NCBI GenBank assembly: GCA_946699065.1
Contig: CAMPDV010001045.1
Location: forward strand, 62,001-126,000
Source: Loxodes magnus
Taxonomy: Eukaryota; Ciliophora; Karyorelictea; Loxodida; Loxodidae
Length of the DNA: 64,000 bases
Direction: 5' to 3'
The notes beneath the pieces were generated by a model that made no database searches, had not been told where the DNA came from, and was given only the letters and a program-made list of their open reading frames with translations. The translations under genes were made by a program, and so were the position numbers. Shown one piece after another: positions 1 to 14,647 of this stretch (the first letter of the stretch is position 1; the number at the start of each line of letters is the position of its first letter).

Positions 1-2348
1 CACCGTATAATCATGACTTCCCGATACGATGAACTCTGAATCACTGGATATAGCCACAGATCATACCTAATTTGTGTGACCACTCATGGTCTTACAGGTA
101 CCTGTCTTGACGTCCCATAGTCTCACCGTATAATCATGACTTCCCGATACGATGAACTCTGAATCACTGGATATAGCCACAGATCATACATAACTAGTGT
201 GACCACTCATGGTCTTACAGGTACCTGTCTTGACGTCCCATAGTCTCACCGTATAATCTGCACTTCCCGATACGATGAACTCTGAATCACTGGATATAGC
301 CACAGCATATACCTAACTAGTGTGACCACTCATGGTCTTACAGGTACCTGTCTTGACGTCCCATAGTCTCACCGTATAATCTGCACTTCCCGATACGATG
401 AACTCTGAATCACTGGATATAGCCACAGATCATACATGACTAGTGTGACCACTCATGGTCTTACAGGTACCTGTCTTGACGTCCCATAGTCTCACCGTAT
501 AATTTAAACTTCCCGATACGATGAACTCTGAATCACTGGATATAGCCACAGCAGATACATAACTAGTGTGACCACTCATGGTCTTACAGGTACCTGTCTT
601 GACGTCCCATAGTCTCACCGTATAATCTGCACTTCCCGATACGATGAACTATAAATCACTGGATATAGCCACAGATCATACATGACTAGTGAGACCACTC
701 ATGGTCTTACAGGTACCTGTCTTGACGTCCCATAGTCTCACCGTATAATCTGCACTTCCCGATACGATGAACTCTGAATCACTGGATATAGCCACAGCAT
801 ATACCTAACTAGTGTGACCACTCATGGTCTTACAGGTACCTGTCTTGACGTCCCATAGTCTCACCGTCTAATCATGACTTCCCGATACGATGAACTCTGA
901 ATCACTGGATATAGCCACAGCATATACCTAATTTGTGTGACCACTCATGGTCTTACAGGTACCTGTCTTGACGTCCCATAGTCTCACCGTATAATCATGA
1001 CTTCCCGATACGATGAACTCTGAATCACTGGATATAGCCACAGATCATACATAACTAGTGTGACCACTCATGGTCTTACAGGTACCTGTCTTGACGTCCC
1101 ATAGTCTCACCGTATAATCTGCACTTCCCGATACGATGAACTCTGAATCACTGGATATAGCCACAGCATATACCTAACTAGTGTGACCACTCATGGTCTT
1201 ACAGGTACCTGTCTTGACGTCCCATAGTCTCACCGTATAATCTGCACTTCCCGATACGATGAACTCTGAATCACTGGATATAGCCACAGATCATACATGA
1301 CTAGTGTGACCACTCATGGTCTTACAGGTACCTGTCTTGACGTCCCATAGTCTCACCGTATAATTTAAACTTCCCGATACGATGAACTCTGAATCACTGG
1401 ATATAGCCACAGCAGATACATAACTAGTGTGACCACTCATGGTCTTACAGGTACCTGTCTTGACGTCCCATAGTCTCACCGTATAATCATGACTTCCCGA
1501 TACGATGAACTCTGAATCACTGGATATAGCCACAGATCATACATGACTAGTGAGACCACTCATGGTCTTACAGGTACCTGTCTTGACGTCCCATAGTCTC
1601 ACCGTATAATCATGACTTCCCGATACGATGAACTCTGAATCACTGGATATAGCCACAGCATATACCTAACCTGTGTGACCACTCATGGTCTTACAGGTAC
1701 CTGTCTTGACGTCCCATAGTCTCACCGTATAATCATGACTTCCCGATACGATGAACTCTGAATCACTGGATATAGCCACAGATCATACAGAACTAGTGTG
1801 ACCACTCATGGTCTTACAGGTACCTGTCTTGACGTCCCATAGTCTCACCGTATAATTTAAACTTCCCGATACGATGAACTCTGAATCACTGGATATAGCC
1901 ACAGCAGATACACAACTAGTGTGACCACTCATGGTCTTACAGGTACCTGTCTTGACGTCCCATAGTCTCACCGTATAATCTGCACTTCCCGATACGATGA
2001 ACTCTGAATCACTGGATATAGCCACAGATCATACATGACTAGTGTGACCACTCATGGTCTTACAGGTACCTGTCTTGACGTCCCATAGTCTCACCGTATA
2101 ATTTAAACTTCCCGATACGATGAACTCTGAATCACTGGATATAGCCACAGCATATACATAACTAGTGTGACCACTCATGGTCTTACAGGTACCTGTCTTG
2201 ACGTCCCATAGTCTCACCGTATAATTTAAACTTCCCGATACGATGAACTCTGAATCACTGGATATAGCCACAGCAGATACACAACTAGTGTGACCACTCA
2301 TGGTCTTACAGGTACCTGTCTTGACGTCCCATAGTCTCACCGTATAAT
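1..2348 (-). pseudogene. WD40 array continuation, segment D, runs off window
   Basis: About 19 WD40 units occupy the low-coordinate edge. They lie in the frame restored by the third copy of the one-base deletion (the same phase, modulo three, as segment A). The array continues past base 1, so neither the gene's natural 3' end nor any flanking gene is seen. Blades with the SLN turn (tetrad Asp replaced by Asn) are common here. A damaged unit with framework TAG at 649-651 and GLT near 690 reappears near 13440-13490. The sequence from 1 to about 1,030 matches roughly 12,792-13,820. The relation to the main reading frame is the same as for segments B and C. Confidence 0.45.
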
Positions 2349-2455
2349 TTAAACTTCACGATACGATGAACTCTGAATCACTGGATATAGCCACAGATCA
2401 TACCTAATTTGTGTGACCACTCATGGTCTTACAGGTACCTGTCTTGACGTCCCAT

Positions 2456-2457
2456 AT
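2456..2457 (-). other. One-base deletion (frameshift), third copy
   Basis: This is the same missing G, 12,299 bp (100 x 123 - 1) from the second copy. TAA follows in the entering frame at 2349-2351. The unit also carries the TGA-for-GGA change in SGS at about 2357, as the other two copies do. Confidence 0.9.
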
Positions 2458-3229
2458 CTCACCGTATAATCATGACTTCCCGATACGATGAACTCTGAAT
2501 CACTGGATATAGCCACAGATCATACATGACTAGTGTGACCACTCATGGTCTTACAGGTACCTGTCTTGACGTCCCATAGTCTCACCGTATAATCTGCACT
2601 TCCCGATACGATGAACTCTGAATCACTGGATATAGCCACAGCATATACCTAACCTGTGTGACCACTCATGGTCTTACAGGTACCTGTCTTGACGTCCCAT
2701 AGTCTCACCGTATAATCATGACTTCCCGATACGATGAACTCTGAATCACTGGATATAGCCACAGATCATACCTAATTTGTGTGACCACTCATGGTCTTAC
2801 AGGTACCTGTCTTGACGTCCCATAGTCTCACCGTATAATTTAAACTTCCCGATACGATGAACTCTGAATCACTGGATATAGCCACAGCAGATACATAACT
2901 AGTGTGACCACTCATGGTCTTACAGGTACCTGTCTTGACGTCCCATAGTCTCACCGTATAATCTGCACTTCCCGATACGATGAACTATAAATCACTGGAT
3001 ATAGCCACAGATCATACATGACTAGTGAGACCACTCATGGTCTTACAGGTACCTGTCTTGACGTCCCATAGTCTCACCGTATAATCATGACTTCCCGATA
3101 CGATGAACTCTGAATCACTGGATATAGCCACAGCATATACCTAACTAGTGTGACCACTCATGGTCTTACAGGTACCTGTCTTGACGTCCCATAGTCTCAC
3201 CGTATAATCTGCACTTCCCGATACGATGA

Positions 3230-5200
3230 ACTCTGAATCACTGGATATAGCCACAGATCATACAGAACTAGTGTGACCACTCATGGTCTTACAGGTACCT
3301 GTCTTGACGTCCCATAGTCTCACCGTATAATTTAAACTTCCCGATACGATGAACTCTGAATCACTGGATATAGCCACAGCAGATACACAACTAGTGTGAC
3401 CACTCATGGTCTTACAGGTACCTGTCTTGACGTCCCATAGTCTCACCGTATAATCTGCACTTCCCGATACGATGAACTCTGAATCACTGGATATAGCCAC
3501 AGATCATACATGACTAGTGTGACCACTCATGGTCTTACAGGTACCTGTCTTGACGTCCCATAGTCTCACCGTATAATTTAAACTTCCCGATACGATGAAC
3601 TCTGAATCACTGGATATAGCCACAGCATATACATAACTAGTGTGACCACTCATGGTCTTACAGGTACCTGTCTTGACGTCCCATAGTCTCACCGTATAAT
3701 TTAAACTTCCCGATACGATGAACTCTGAATCACTGGATATAGCCACAGCAGATACACAACTAGTGTGACCACTCATGGTCTTACAGGTACCTGTCTTGAC
3801 GTCCCATAGTCTCACCGTATAATCATGACTTCCCGATACGATGAACTCTGAATCACTGGATATAGCCACAGATCATACATGACTAGTGTGACCACTCATG
3901 GTCTTACAGGTACCTGTCTTGACGTCCCATAGTCTCACCGTATAATCATGACTTCCCGATACGATGAACTCTGAATCACTGGATATAGCCACAGATCATA
4001 CATGACTAGTGTGACCACTCATGGTCTTACAGGTACCTGTCTTGACGTCCCATAGTCTCACCGTATAATCTGCACTTCCCGATACGATGAACTCTGAATC
4101 ACTGGATATAGCCACAGCATATACATAACTAGTGTGACCACTCATGGTCTTACAGGTACCTGTCTTGACGTCCCATAGTCTCACCGTATTATCATGACTT
4201 CCCGATACGATGAACTCTGAATCACTGGATATAGCCACAGCATATACCTAACTAGTGTGACCACTCATGGTCTTACAGGTACCTGTCTTGACGTCCCATA
4301 GTCTCACCGTATAATCTGCACTTCCCGATACGATGAACTCTGAATCACTGGATATAGCCACAGCAGATACATAACTAGTGTGACCACTCATGGTCTTACA
4401 GGTACCTGTCTTGACGTCCCATAGTCTCATCGTATAATCTGCACTTCCCGATACGATGAACTCTGAATCACTGGATATAGCCACAGCATATACCTAACCT
4501 GTGTGACCACTCATGGTCTTACAGGTACCTGTCTTGACGTCCCATAGTCTCACCGTATAATCTGCACTTCCCGATACGATGAACTCTGAATCACTGGATA
4601 TAGCCACAGCAGATACATAACTAGTGTGACCACTCATGGTCTTACAGGTACCTGTCTTGACGTCCCATAGTCTCACCGTATAATCTGCACTTCCCGATAC
4701 GATGAACTCTGAATCACTGGATATAGCCACAGCAGATACATAACTAGTGTGACCACTCATGGTCTTACAGGTACCTGTCTTGACGTCCCATAGTCTCACC
4801 GTATAATCTGCACTTCCCGATACGATGAACTCTGAATCACTGGATATAGCCACAGATCATACATGACTAGTGTGACCACTCATGGTCTTACAGGTACCTG
4901 TCTTGACGTCCCATAGTCTCACCGTATAATCTGCACTTCCCGATACGATGAACTCTGAATCACTGGATATAGCCACAGATCATACACAACTAGTGTGACC
5001 ACTCATGGTCTTACAGGTACCTGTCTTGACGTCCCATAGTCTCACCGTCTAATCTGCACTTCCCGATACGATGAACTCTGAATCACTGGATATAGCCACA
5101 GCATATACATAACTAGTGTGACCACTCATGGTCTTACAGGTACCTGTCTTGACGTCCCATAGTCTCACCGTATAATCTGCACTTCCCGATACGATGAACT
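3230..5200. repeat. Block duplicated at 17.7-19.6 kb, with one-unit length change
   Basis: The order matches 17,742-19,590 at an offset of 14,512 bp up to about 4,700 and of 14,389 bp beyond, so one 123-bp unit was gained or lost. Two cassette-2 changes (H/A before Asp) distinguish the copies. Confidence 0.83.
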
Positions 5201-6309
5201 CTGAATCACTGGATATAGCCACAGCATATACCTAACTAGTGTGACCACTCATGGTCTTACAGGTACCTGTCTTGACGTCCCATAGTCTCACCGTATAATC
5301 TGCACTTCCCGATACGATGAACTCTGAATCACTGGATATAGCCACAGCATATACCTAACCTGTGTGACCACTCATGGTCTTACAGGTACCTGTCTTGACG
5401 TCCCATAGTCTCACCGTATAATCTGCACTTCCCGATACGATGAACTCTGAATCACTGGATATAGCCACAGATCATACACAACTAGTGTGACCACTCATGG
5501 TCTTACAGGTACCTGTCTTGACGTCCCATAGTCTCACCGTCTAATCATGACTTCCCGATACGATGAACTCTGAATCACTGGATATAGCCACAGCATATAC
5601 ATAACTAGTGTGACCACTCATGGTCTTACAGGTACCTGTCTTGACGTCCCATAGTCTCACCGTATAATCATGACTTCCCGATACGATGAACTCTGAATCA
5701 CTGGATATAGCCACAGATCATACATGACTAGTGTGACCACTCATGGTCTTACAGGTACCTGTCTTGACGTCCCATAGTCTCACCGTCTAATCATGACTTC
5801 CCGATACGATGAACTCTGAATCACTGGATATAGCCACAGCATATACATAACTAGTGTGACCACTCATGGTCTTACAGGTACCTGTCTTGACGTCCCATAG
5901 TCTCACCGTATAATCATGACTTCCCGATACGATGAACTCTGAATCACTGGATATAGCCACAGATCATACATGACTAGTGTGACCACTCATGGTCTTACAG
6001 GTACCTGTCTTGACGTCCCATAGTCTCACCGTATAATCATAACTTCCCGATACGATGAACTATAAATCACTGGATATAGCCACAGATCATACATAATCTG
6101 TGTGACCACTCATGGTCTTACAGGTACCTGTCTTGACGTTCCATAGTCTCACCGTATTATCTCTACTTCCCGATACGATGAACTCTGAATCACTGGATAT
6201 AGCCACAGCATATACCTAACTAGTGTGACCACTCATGGTCTTACAGGTACCTGTCTTGACGTCCCATAGTCTCACCGTATAATTTAAACTTCCCGATACG
6301 ATGAACTCT

Positions 6310-9300
6310 GAATCACTGGATATAGCCACAGATCATACATGACTAGTGTGACCACTCATGGTCTTACAGGTACCTGTCTTGACGTCCCATAGTCTCACCG
6401 TATAATCATGACTTCCCGATACGATGAACTCTGAATCACTGGATATAGCCACAGCAAATACCTAACCTGTGTGACCACTCATGGTCTTACAGGTACCTGT
6501 CTTGACGTCCCATAGTCTCACCGTATAATCTGCACTTCCCGATACGATGAACTCTGAATCACTGGATATAGCCACAGATCATACATGACTAGTGTGACCA
6601 CTCATGGTCTTACAGGTACCTGTCTTGACGTCCCATAGTCTCACCGTCTAATCATGACTTCCCGATACGATGAACTCTGAATCACTGGATATAGCCACAG
6701 CATATACATAACTAGTGTGACCACTCATGGTCTTACAGGTACCTGTCTTGACGTCCCATAGTCTCACCGTATAATCTGCACTTCCCGATACGATGAACTC
6801 TGAATCACTGGATATAGCCACAGCAGATACATAACTAGTGTGACCACTCATGGTCTTACAGGTACCTGTCTTGACGTCCCATAGTCTCACCGTATAATCA
6901 TAACTTCCCGATACGATGAACTATAAATCACTGGATATAGCCACAGATCATACATAATCTGTGTGACCACTCATGGTCTTACAGGTACCTGTCTTGACGT
7001 TCCATAGTCTCACCGTATAATCATGACTTCCCGATACGATGAACTCTGAATCACTGGATATAGCCACAGCATATACCTAACTAGTGTGACCACTCATGGT
7101 CTTACAGGTACCTGTCTTGACGTCCCATAGTCTCACCGTATAATTTAAACTTCCCGATACGATGAACTCTGAATCACTGGATATAGCCACAGCAGATACA
7201 TAGTGTGTGTGACCACTCATGGTCTTACAGGTACCTGTCTTGACGTCCCATAGTCTCACCGTCTAATCATAACTTCCCGATACGATGAACTATAAATCAC
7301 TGGATATAGCCACAGATCATACATGACTAGTGTGACCACTCATGGTCTTACAGGTACCTGTCTTGACGTCCCATAGTCTCACCGTATAATCATGACTTCC
7401 CGATACGATGAACTCTGAATCACTGGATATAGCCACAGATCATACATGACTAGTGTGACCACTCATGGTCTTACAGGTACCTGTCTTGACGTCCCATAGT
7501 CTCACCGTATAATCATGACTTCCCGATACGATGAACTCTGAATCACTGGATATAGCCACAGATCATACCTAATTTGTGTGACCACTCATGGTCTTACAGG
7601 TACCTGTCTTGACGTCCCATAGTCTCACCGTCTAATCATGACTTCCCGATACGATGAACTCTGAATCACTGGATATAGCCACAGCATATACATAACTAGT
7701 GTGACCACTCATGGTCTTACAGGTACCTGTCTTGACGTCCCATAGTCTCACCGTATTATCATGACTTCCCGATACGATGAACTCTGAATCACTGGATATA
7801 GCCACAGATCATACATGACTAGTGTGACCACTCATGGTCTTACAGGTACCTGTCTTGACGTCCCATAGTCTCACCGTATAATCATAACTTCCCGATACGA
7901 TGAACTATAAATCACTGGATATAGCCACAGATCATACATAATCTGTGTGACCACTCATGGTCTTACAGGTACCTGTCTTGACGTTCCATAGTCTCACCGT
8001 ATTATCTCTACTTCCCGATACGATGAACTCTGAATCACTGGATATAGCCACAGCATATACCTAACTAGTGTGACCACTCATGGTCTTACAGGTACCTGTC
8101 TTGACGTCCCATAGTCTCACCGTATAATTTAAACTTCCCGATACGATGAACTCTGAATCACTGGATATAGCCACAGATCATACATGACTAGTGTGACCAC
8201 TCATGGTCTTACAGGTACCTGTCTTGACGTCCCATAGTCTCACCGTATAATCATGACTTCCCGATACGATGAACTCTGAATCACTGGATATAGCCACAGC
8301 ATATACCTAACTAGTGTGACCACTCATGGTCTTACAGGTACCTGTCTTGACGTCCCATAGTCTCACCGTATAATCTGCACTTCCCGATACGATGAACTCT
8401 GAATCACTGGATATAGCCACAGCAGATACATAACTAGTGTGACCACTCATGGTCTTACAGGTACCTGTCTTGACGTCCCATAGTCTCACCGTATAATCAT
8501 GACTTCCCGATACGATGAACTCTGAATCACTGGATATAGCCACAGCATATACATAACTAGTGTGACCACTCATGGTCTTACAGGTACCTGTCTTGACGTC
8601 CCATAGTCTCACCGTATAATCATGACTTCCCGATACGATGAACTCTGAATCACTGGATATAGCCACAGATAATACATAATCTGTGTGACCACTCATGGTC
8701 TTACAGGTACCTGTCTTGACGTCCCATAGTCTCACCGTATAATCATGACTTCCCGATACGATGAACTCTGAATCACTGGATATAGCCACAGCAGATACAT
8801 AACTAGTGTGACCACTCATGGTCTTACAGGTACCTGTCTTGACGTCCCATAGTCTCACCGTATAATCATGACTTCCCGATACGATGAACTCTGAATCACT
8901 GGATATAGCCACAGCAGATACATAACTAGTGTGACCACTCATGGTCTTACAGGTACCTGTCTTGACGTCCCATAGTCTCACCGTATAATTTAAACTTCAC
9001 GATACGATGAACTCTGAATCACTGGATATAGCCACAGCAGATACATAGTGTGTGTGACCACTCATGGTCTTACAGGTACCTGTCTTGACGTCCCATAGTC
9101 TCACCGTATAATCATGACTTCCCGATACGATGAACTCTGAATCACTGGATATAGCCACAGATCATACATGACTAGTGTGACCACTCATGGTCTTACAGGT
9201 ACCTGTCTTGACGTCCCATAGTCTCACCGTATAATCATGACTTCCCGATACGATGAACTCTGAATCACTGGATATAGCCACAGCAAATACCTAACCTGTG

Positions 9301-11309
9301 TGACCACTCATGGTCTTACAGGTACCTGTCTTGACGTCCCATAGTCTCACCGTATAATCTGCACTTCCCGATACGATGAACTCTGAATCACTGGATATAG
9401 CCACAGATCATACATGACTAGTGTGACCACTCATGGTCTTACAGGTACCTGTCTTGACGTCCCATAGTCTCACCGTCTAATCATGACTTCCCGATACGAT
9501 GAACTCTGAATCACTGGATATAGCCACAGCATATACATAACTAGTGTGACCACTCATGGTCTTACAGGTACCTGTCTTGACGTCCCATAGTCTCACCGTA
9601 TAATCTGCACTTCCCGATACGATGAACTCTGAATCACTGGATATAGCCACAGCAGATACATAACTAGTGTGACCACTCATGGTCTTACAGGTACCTGTCT
9701 TGACGTCCCATAGTCTCACCGTATAATCATAACTTCCCGATACGATGAACTATAAATCACTGGATATAGCCACAGATCATACATAATCTGTGTGACCACT
9801 CATGGTCTTACAGGTACCTGTCTTGACGTTCCATAGTCTCACCGTATAATCATGACTTCCCGATACGATGAACTCTGAATCACTGGATATAGCCACAGCA
9901 TATACCTAACTAGTGTGACCACTCATGGTCTTACAGGTACCTGTCTTGACGTCCCATAGTCTCACCGTATAATTTAAACTTCCCGATACGATGAACTCTG
10001 AATCACTGGATATAGCCACAGCAGATACATAGTGTGTGTGACCACTCATGGTCTTACAGGTACCTGTCTTGACGTCCCATAGTCTCACCGTCTAATCATA
10101 ACTTCCCGATACGATGAACTATAAATCACTGGATATAGCCACAGATCATACATGACTAGTGAGACCACTCATGGTCTTACAGGTACCTGTCTTGACGTCC
10201 CATAGTCTCACCGTATAATCATGACTTCCCGATACGATGAACTCTGAATCACTGGATATAGCCACAGATCATACATGACTAGTGTGACCACTCATGGTCT
10301 TACAGGTACCTGTCTTGACGTCCCATAGTCTCACCGTATAATCATGACTTCCCGATACGATGAACTCTGAATCACTGGATATAGCCACAGATCATACCTA
10401 ATTTGTGTGACCACTCATGGTCTTACAGGTACCTGTCTTGACGTCCCATAGTCTCACCGTCTAATCATGACTTCCCGATACGATGAACTCTGAATCACTG
10501 GATATAGCCACAGCATATACATAACTAGTGTGACCACTCATGGTCTTACAGGTACCTGTCTTGACGTCCCATAGTCTCACCGTATTATCATGACTTCCCG
10601 ATACGATGAACTCTGAATCACTGGATATAGCCACAGATCATACATGACTAGTGTGACCACTCATGGTCTTACAGGTACCTGTCTTGACGTCCCATAGTCT
10701 CACCGTATAATCATAACTTCCCGATACGATGAACTATAAATCACTGGATATAGCCACAGATCATACATAATCTGTGTGACCACTCATGGTCTTACAGGTA
10801 CCTGTCTTGACGTTCCATAGTCTCACCGTATTATCTCTACTTCCCGATACGATGAACTCTGAATCACTGGATATAGCCACAGCATATACCTAACTAGTGT
10901 GACCACTCATGGTCTTACAGGTACCTGTCTTGACGTCCCATAGTCTCACCGTATAATTTAAACTTCCCGATACGATGAACTCTGAATCACTGGATATAGC
11001 CACAGATCATACATGACTAGTGTGACCACTCATGGTCTTACAGGTACCTGTCTTGACGTCCCATAGTCTCACCGTATAATCATGACTTCCCGATACGATG
11101 AACTCTGAATCACTGGATATAGCCACAGCATATACCTAACTAGTGTGACCACTCATGGTCTTACAGGTACCTGTCTTGACGTCCCATAGTCTCACCGTAT
11201 AATCTGCACTTCCCGATACGATGAACTCTGAATCACTGGATATAGCCACAGCAGATACATAACTAGTGTGACCACTCATGGTCTTACAGGTACCTGTCTT
11301 GACGTCCCA
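6310..11309. repeat. Duplication at offset 2,829 bp (23 WD40 units)
   Basis: About 6,310-8,480 is repeated at 9,139-11,309. The order of cassettes, including the WNV and framework-TAG blades, is the same. One base differs near 7340/10160, where the later copy has the His-to-Leu blade. Confidence 0.88.
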
Positions 11310-14300
11310 TAGTCTCATCGTATAATCTGCACTTCCCGATACGATGAACTCTGAATCACTGGATATAGCCACAGCATATACCTAACCTGTGTGACCACTC
11401 ATGGTCTTACAGGTACCTGTCTTGACGTCCCATAGTCTCACCGTATAATCATGACTTCCCGATACGATGAACTCTGAATCACTGGATATAGCCACAGATC
11501 ATACATGACTAGTGTGACCACTCATGGTCTTACAGGTACCTGTCTTGACGTCCCATAGTCTCACCGTATAATCTGCACTTCCCGATACGATGAACTCTGA
11601 ATCACTGGATATAGCCACAGATCATACATGACTAGTGTGACCACTCATGGTCTTACAGGTACCTGTCTTGACGTCCCATAGTCTCACCGTATAATTTAAA
11701 CTTCACGATACGATGAACTCTGAATCACTGGATATAGCCACAGCAGATACATAGTGTGTGTGACCACTCATGGTCTTACAGGTACCTGTCTTGACGTCCC
11801 ATAGTCTCACCGTATAATCATGACTTCCCGATACGATGAACTCTGAATCACTGGATATAGCCACAGATCATACATGACTAGTGTGACCACTCATGGTCTT
11901 ACAGGTACCTGTCTTGACGTCCCATAGTCTCACCGTATAATCATGACTTCCCGATACGATGAACTCTGAATCACTGGATATAGCCACAGCATATACCTAA
12001 CCTGTGTGACCACTCATGGTCTTACAGGTACCTGTCTTGACGTCCCATAGTCTCACCGTATAATTTAAACTTCCCGATACGATGAACTCTGAATCACTGG
12101 ATATAGCCACAGATCATACCTAATTTGTGTGACCACTCATGGTCTTACAGGTACCTGTCTTGACGTCCCATAGTCTCACCTTCTTATCGACACTTCCCGA
12201 TACGATGAACTCTGAATCACTGGATATAGCCACAGATCATACATGACTAGTGTGACCACTCATGGTCTTACAGGTACCTGTCTTGACGTCCCATAGTCTC
12301 ATCGTATAATCTGCACTTCCCGATACGATGAACTCTGAATCACTGGATATAGCCACAGCATATACCTAACCTGTGTGACCACTCATGGTCTTACAGGTAC
12401 CTGTCTTGACGTCCCATAGTCTCACCGTATAATCTGCACTTCCCGATACGATGAACTCTGAATCACTGGATATAGCCACAGCAGATACCTAACTAGTGTG
12501 ACCACTCATGGTCTTACAGGTACCTGTCTTGACGTCCCATAGTCTCACCGTATAATCATGACTTCCCGATACGATGAACTCTGAATCACTGGATATAGCC
12601 ACAGATCATACATGACTAGTGTGACCACTCATGGTCTTACAGGTACCTGTCTTGACGTCCCATAGTCTCACCGTATAATTTAAACTTCCCGATACGATGA
12701 ACTCTGAATCACTGGATATAGCCACAGATAATACATAATCTGTGTGACCACTCATGGTCTTACAGGTACCTGTCTTGACGTCCCATAGTCTCACCGTATA
12801 ATCATGACTTCCCGATACGATGAACTCTGAATCACTGGATATAGCCACAGATCATACCTAATTTGTGTGACCACTCATGGTCTTACAGGTACCTGTCTTG
12901 ACGTCCCATAGTCTCACCGTATAATCATGACTTCCCGATACGATGAACTCTGAATCACTGGATATAGCCACAGATCATACATAACTAGTGTGACCACTCA
13001 TGGTCTTACAGGTACCTGTCTTGACGTCCCATAGTCTCACCGTATAATCTGCACTTCCCGATACGATGAACTCTGAATCACTGGATATAGCCACAGCATA
13101 TACCTAACTAGTGTGACCACTCATGGTCTTACAGGTACCTGTCTTGACGTCCCATAGTCTCACCGTATAATCTGCACTTCCCGATACGATGAACTCTGAA
13201 TCACTGGATATAGCCACAGATCATACATGACTAGTGTGACCACTCATGGTCTTACAGGTACCTGTCTTGACGTCCCATAGTCTCACCGTATAATTTAAAC
13301 TTCCCGATACGATGAACTCTGAATCACTGGATATAGCCACAGCAGATACATAACTAGTGTGACCACTCATGGTCTTACAGGTACCTGTCTTGACGTCCCA
13401 TAGTCTCACCGTATAATCTGCACTTCCCGATACGATGAACTATAAATCACTGGATATAGCCACAGATCATACATGACTAGTGAGACCACTCATGGTCTTA
13501 CAGGTACCTGTCTTGACGTCCCATAGTCTCACCGTATAATCATGACTTCCCGATACGATGAACTCTGAATCACTGGATATAGCCACAGCATATACCTAAC
13601 TAGTGTGACCACTCATGGTCTTACAGGTACCTGTCTTGACGTCCCATAGTCTCACCGTCTAATCATGACTTCCCGATACGATGAACTCTGAATCACTGGA
13701 TATAGCCACAGCATATACCTAATTTGTGTGACCACTCATGGTCTTACAGGTACCTGTCTTGACGTCCCATAGTCTCACCGTATAATCATGACTTCCCGAT
13801 ACGATGAACTCTGAATCACTGGATATAGCCACAGATCATACATGACTAGTGAGACCACTCATGGTCTTACAGGTACCTGTCTTGACGTCCCATAGTCTCA
13901 CCGTATAATCATGACTTCCCGATACGATGAACTCTGAATCACTGGATATAGCCACAGCATATACCTAACCTGTGTGACCACTCATGGTCTTACAGGTACC
14001 TGTCTTGACGTCCCATAGTCTCACCGTATAATCATGACTTCCCGATACGATGAACTCTGAATCACTGGATATAGCCACAGATCATACAGAACTAGTGTGA
14101 CCACTCATGGTCTTACAGGTACCTGTCTTGACGTCCCATAGTCTCACCGTATAATTTAAACTTCCCGATACGATGAACTCTGAATCACTGGATATAGCCA
14201 CAGCAGATACACAACTAGTGTGACCACTCATGGTCTTACAGGTACCTGTCTTGACGTCCCATAGTCTCACCGTATAATCTGCACTTCCCGATACGATGAA

Positions 14301-14647
14301 CTCTGAATCACTGGATATAGCCACAGATCATACATGACTAGTGTGACCACTCATGGTCTTACAGGTACCTGTCTTGACGTCCCATAGTCTCACCGTATAA
14401 TTTAAACTTCCCGATACGATGAACTCTGAATCACTGGATATAGCCACAGCATATACATAACTAGTGTGACCACTCATGGTCTTACAGGTACCTGTCTTGA
14501 CGTCCCATAGTCTCACCGTATAATTTAAACTTCCCGATACGATGAACTCTGAATCACTGGATATAGCCACAGCAGATACACAACTAGTGTGACCACTCAT
14601 GGTCTTACAGGTACCTGTCTTGACGTCCCATAGTCTCACCGTATAAT

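Larger units (their letters stand above)
1..3200. repeat. Block duplicated from/to 12.8-15.5 kb
   Basis: Positions 1 to about 1,030 match 12,792-13,820 at an offset of 12,791 bp. About 1,430-3,200 match 13,730-15,498 at an offset of 12,299 bp. The difference of 492 bp means this copy holds four units that the other lacks. The frameshifted unit lies inside the shared part. Confidence 0.85.
2349..14647 (-). pseudogene. WD40 array continuation, segment C (~100 units)
   Basis: A further run of about 100 WD40 units lies in a third frame, opened by the deletion at 14755/14756 and closed by the deletion at 2456/2457 plus TAA at 2349-2351. The frame is free of TAA in my reading. It shows more framework damage than the units above 17.7 kb. 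GGA of the SGS motif becomes TGA at 8997-8999 and 11703-11705. The framework GAG becomes TAG, together with TCA to TTA, near 2985, 6060, 6920, 7290, 7910, 9745, 10125, 10735 and 13440. The WD Asp becomes Asn (WNV) near 6139, 6998, 7984, 9829 and 10813. This fits relaxed constraint downstream of the first terminator, or an archive of older units. It would merge with segments A, B and D if the deletions are errors. Confidence 0.45.
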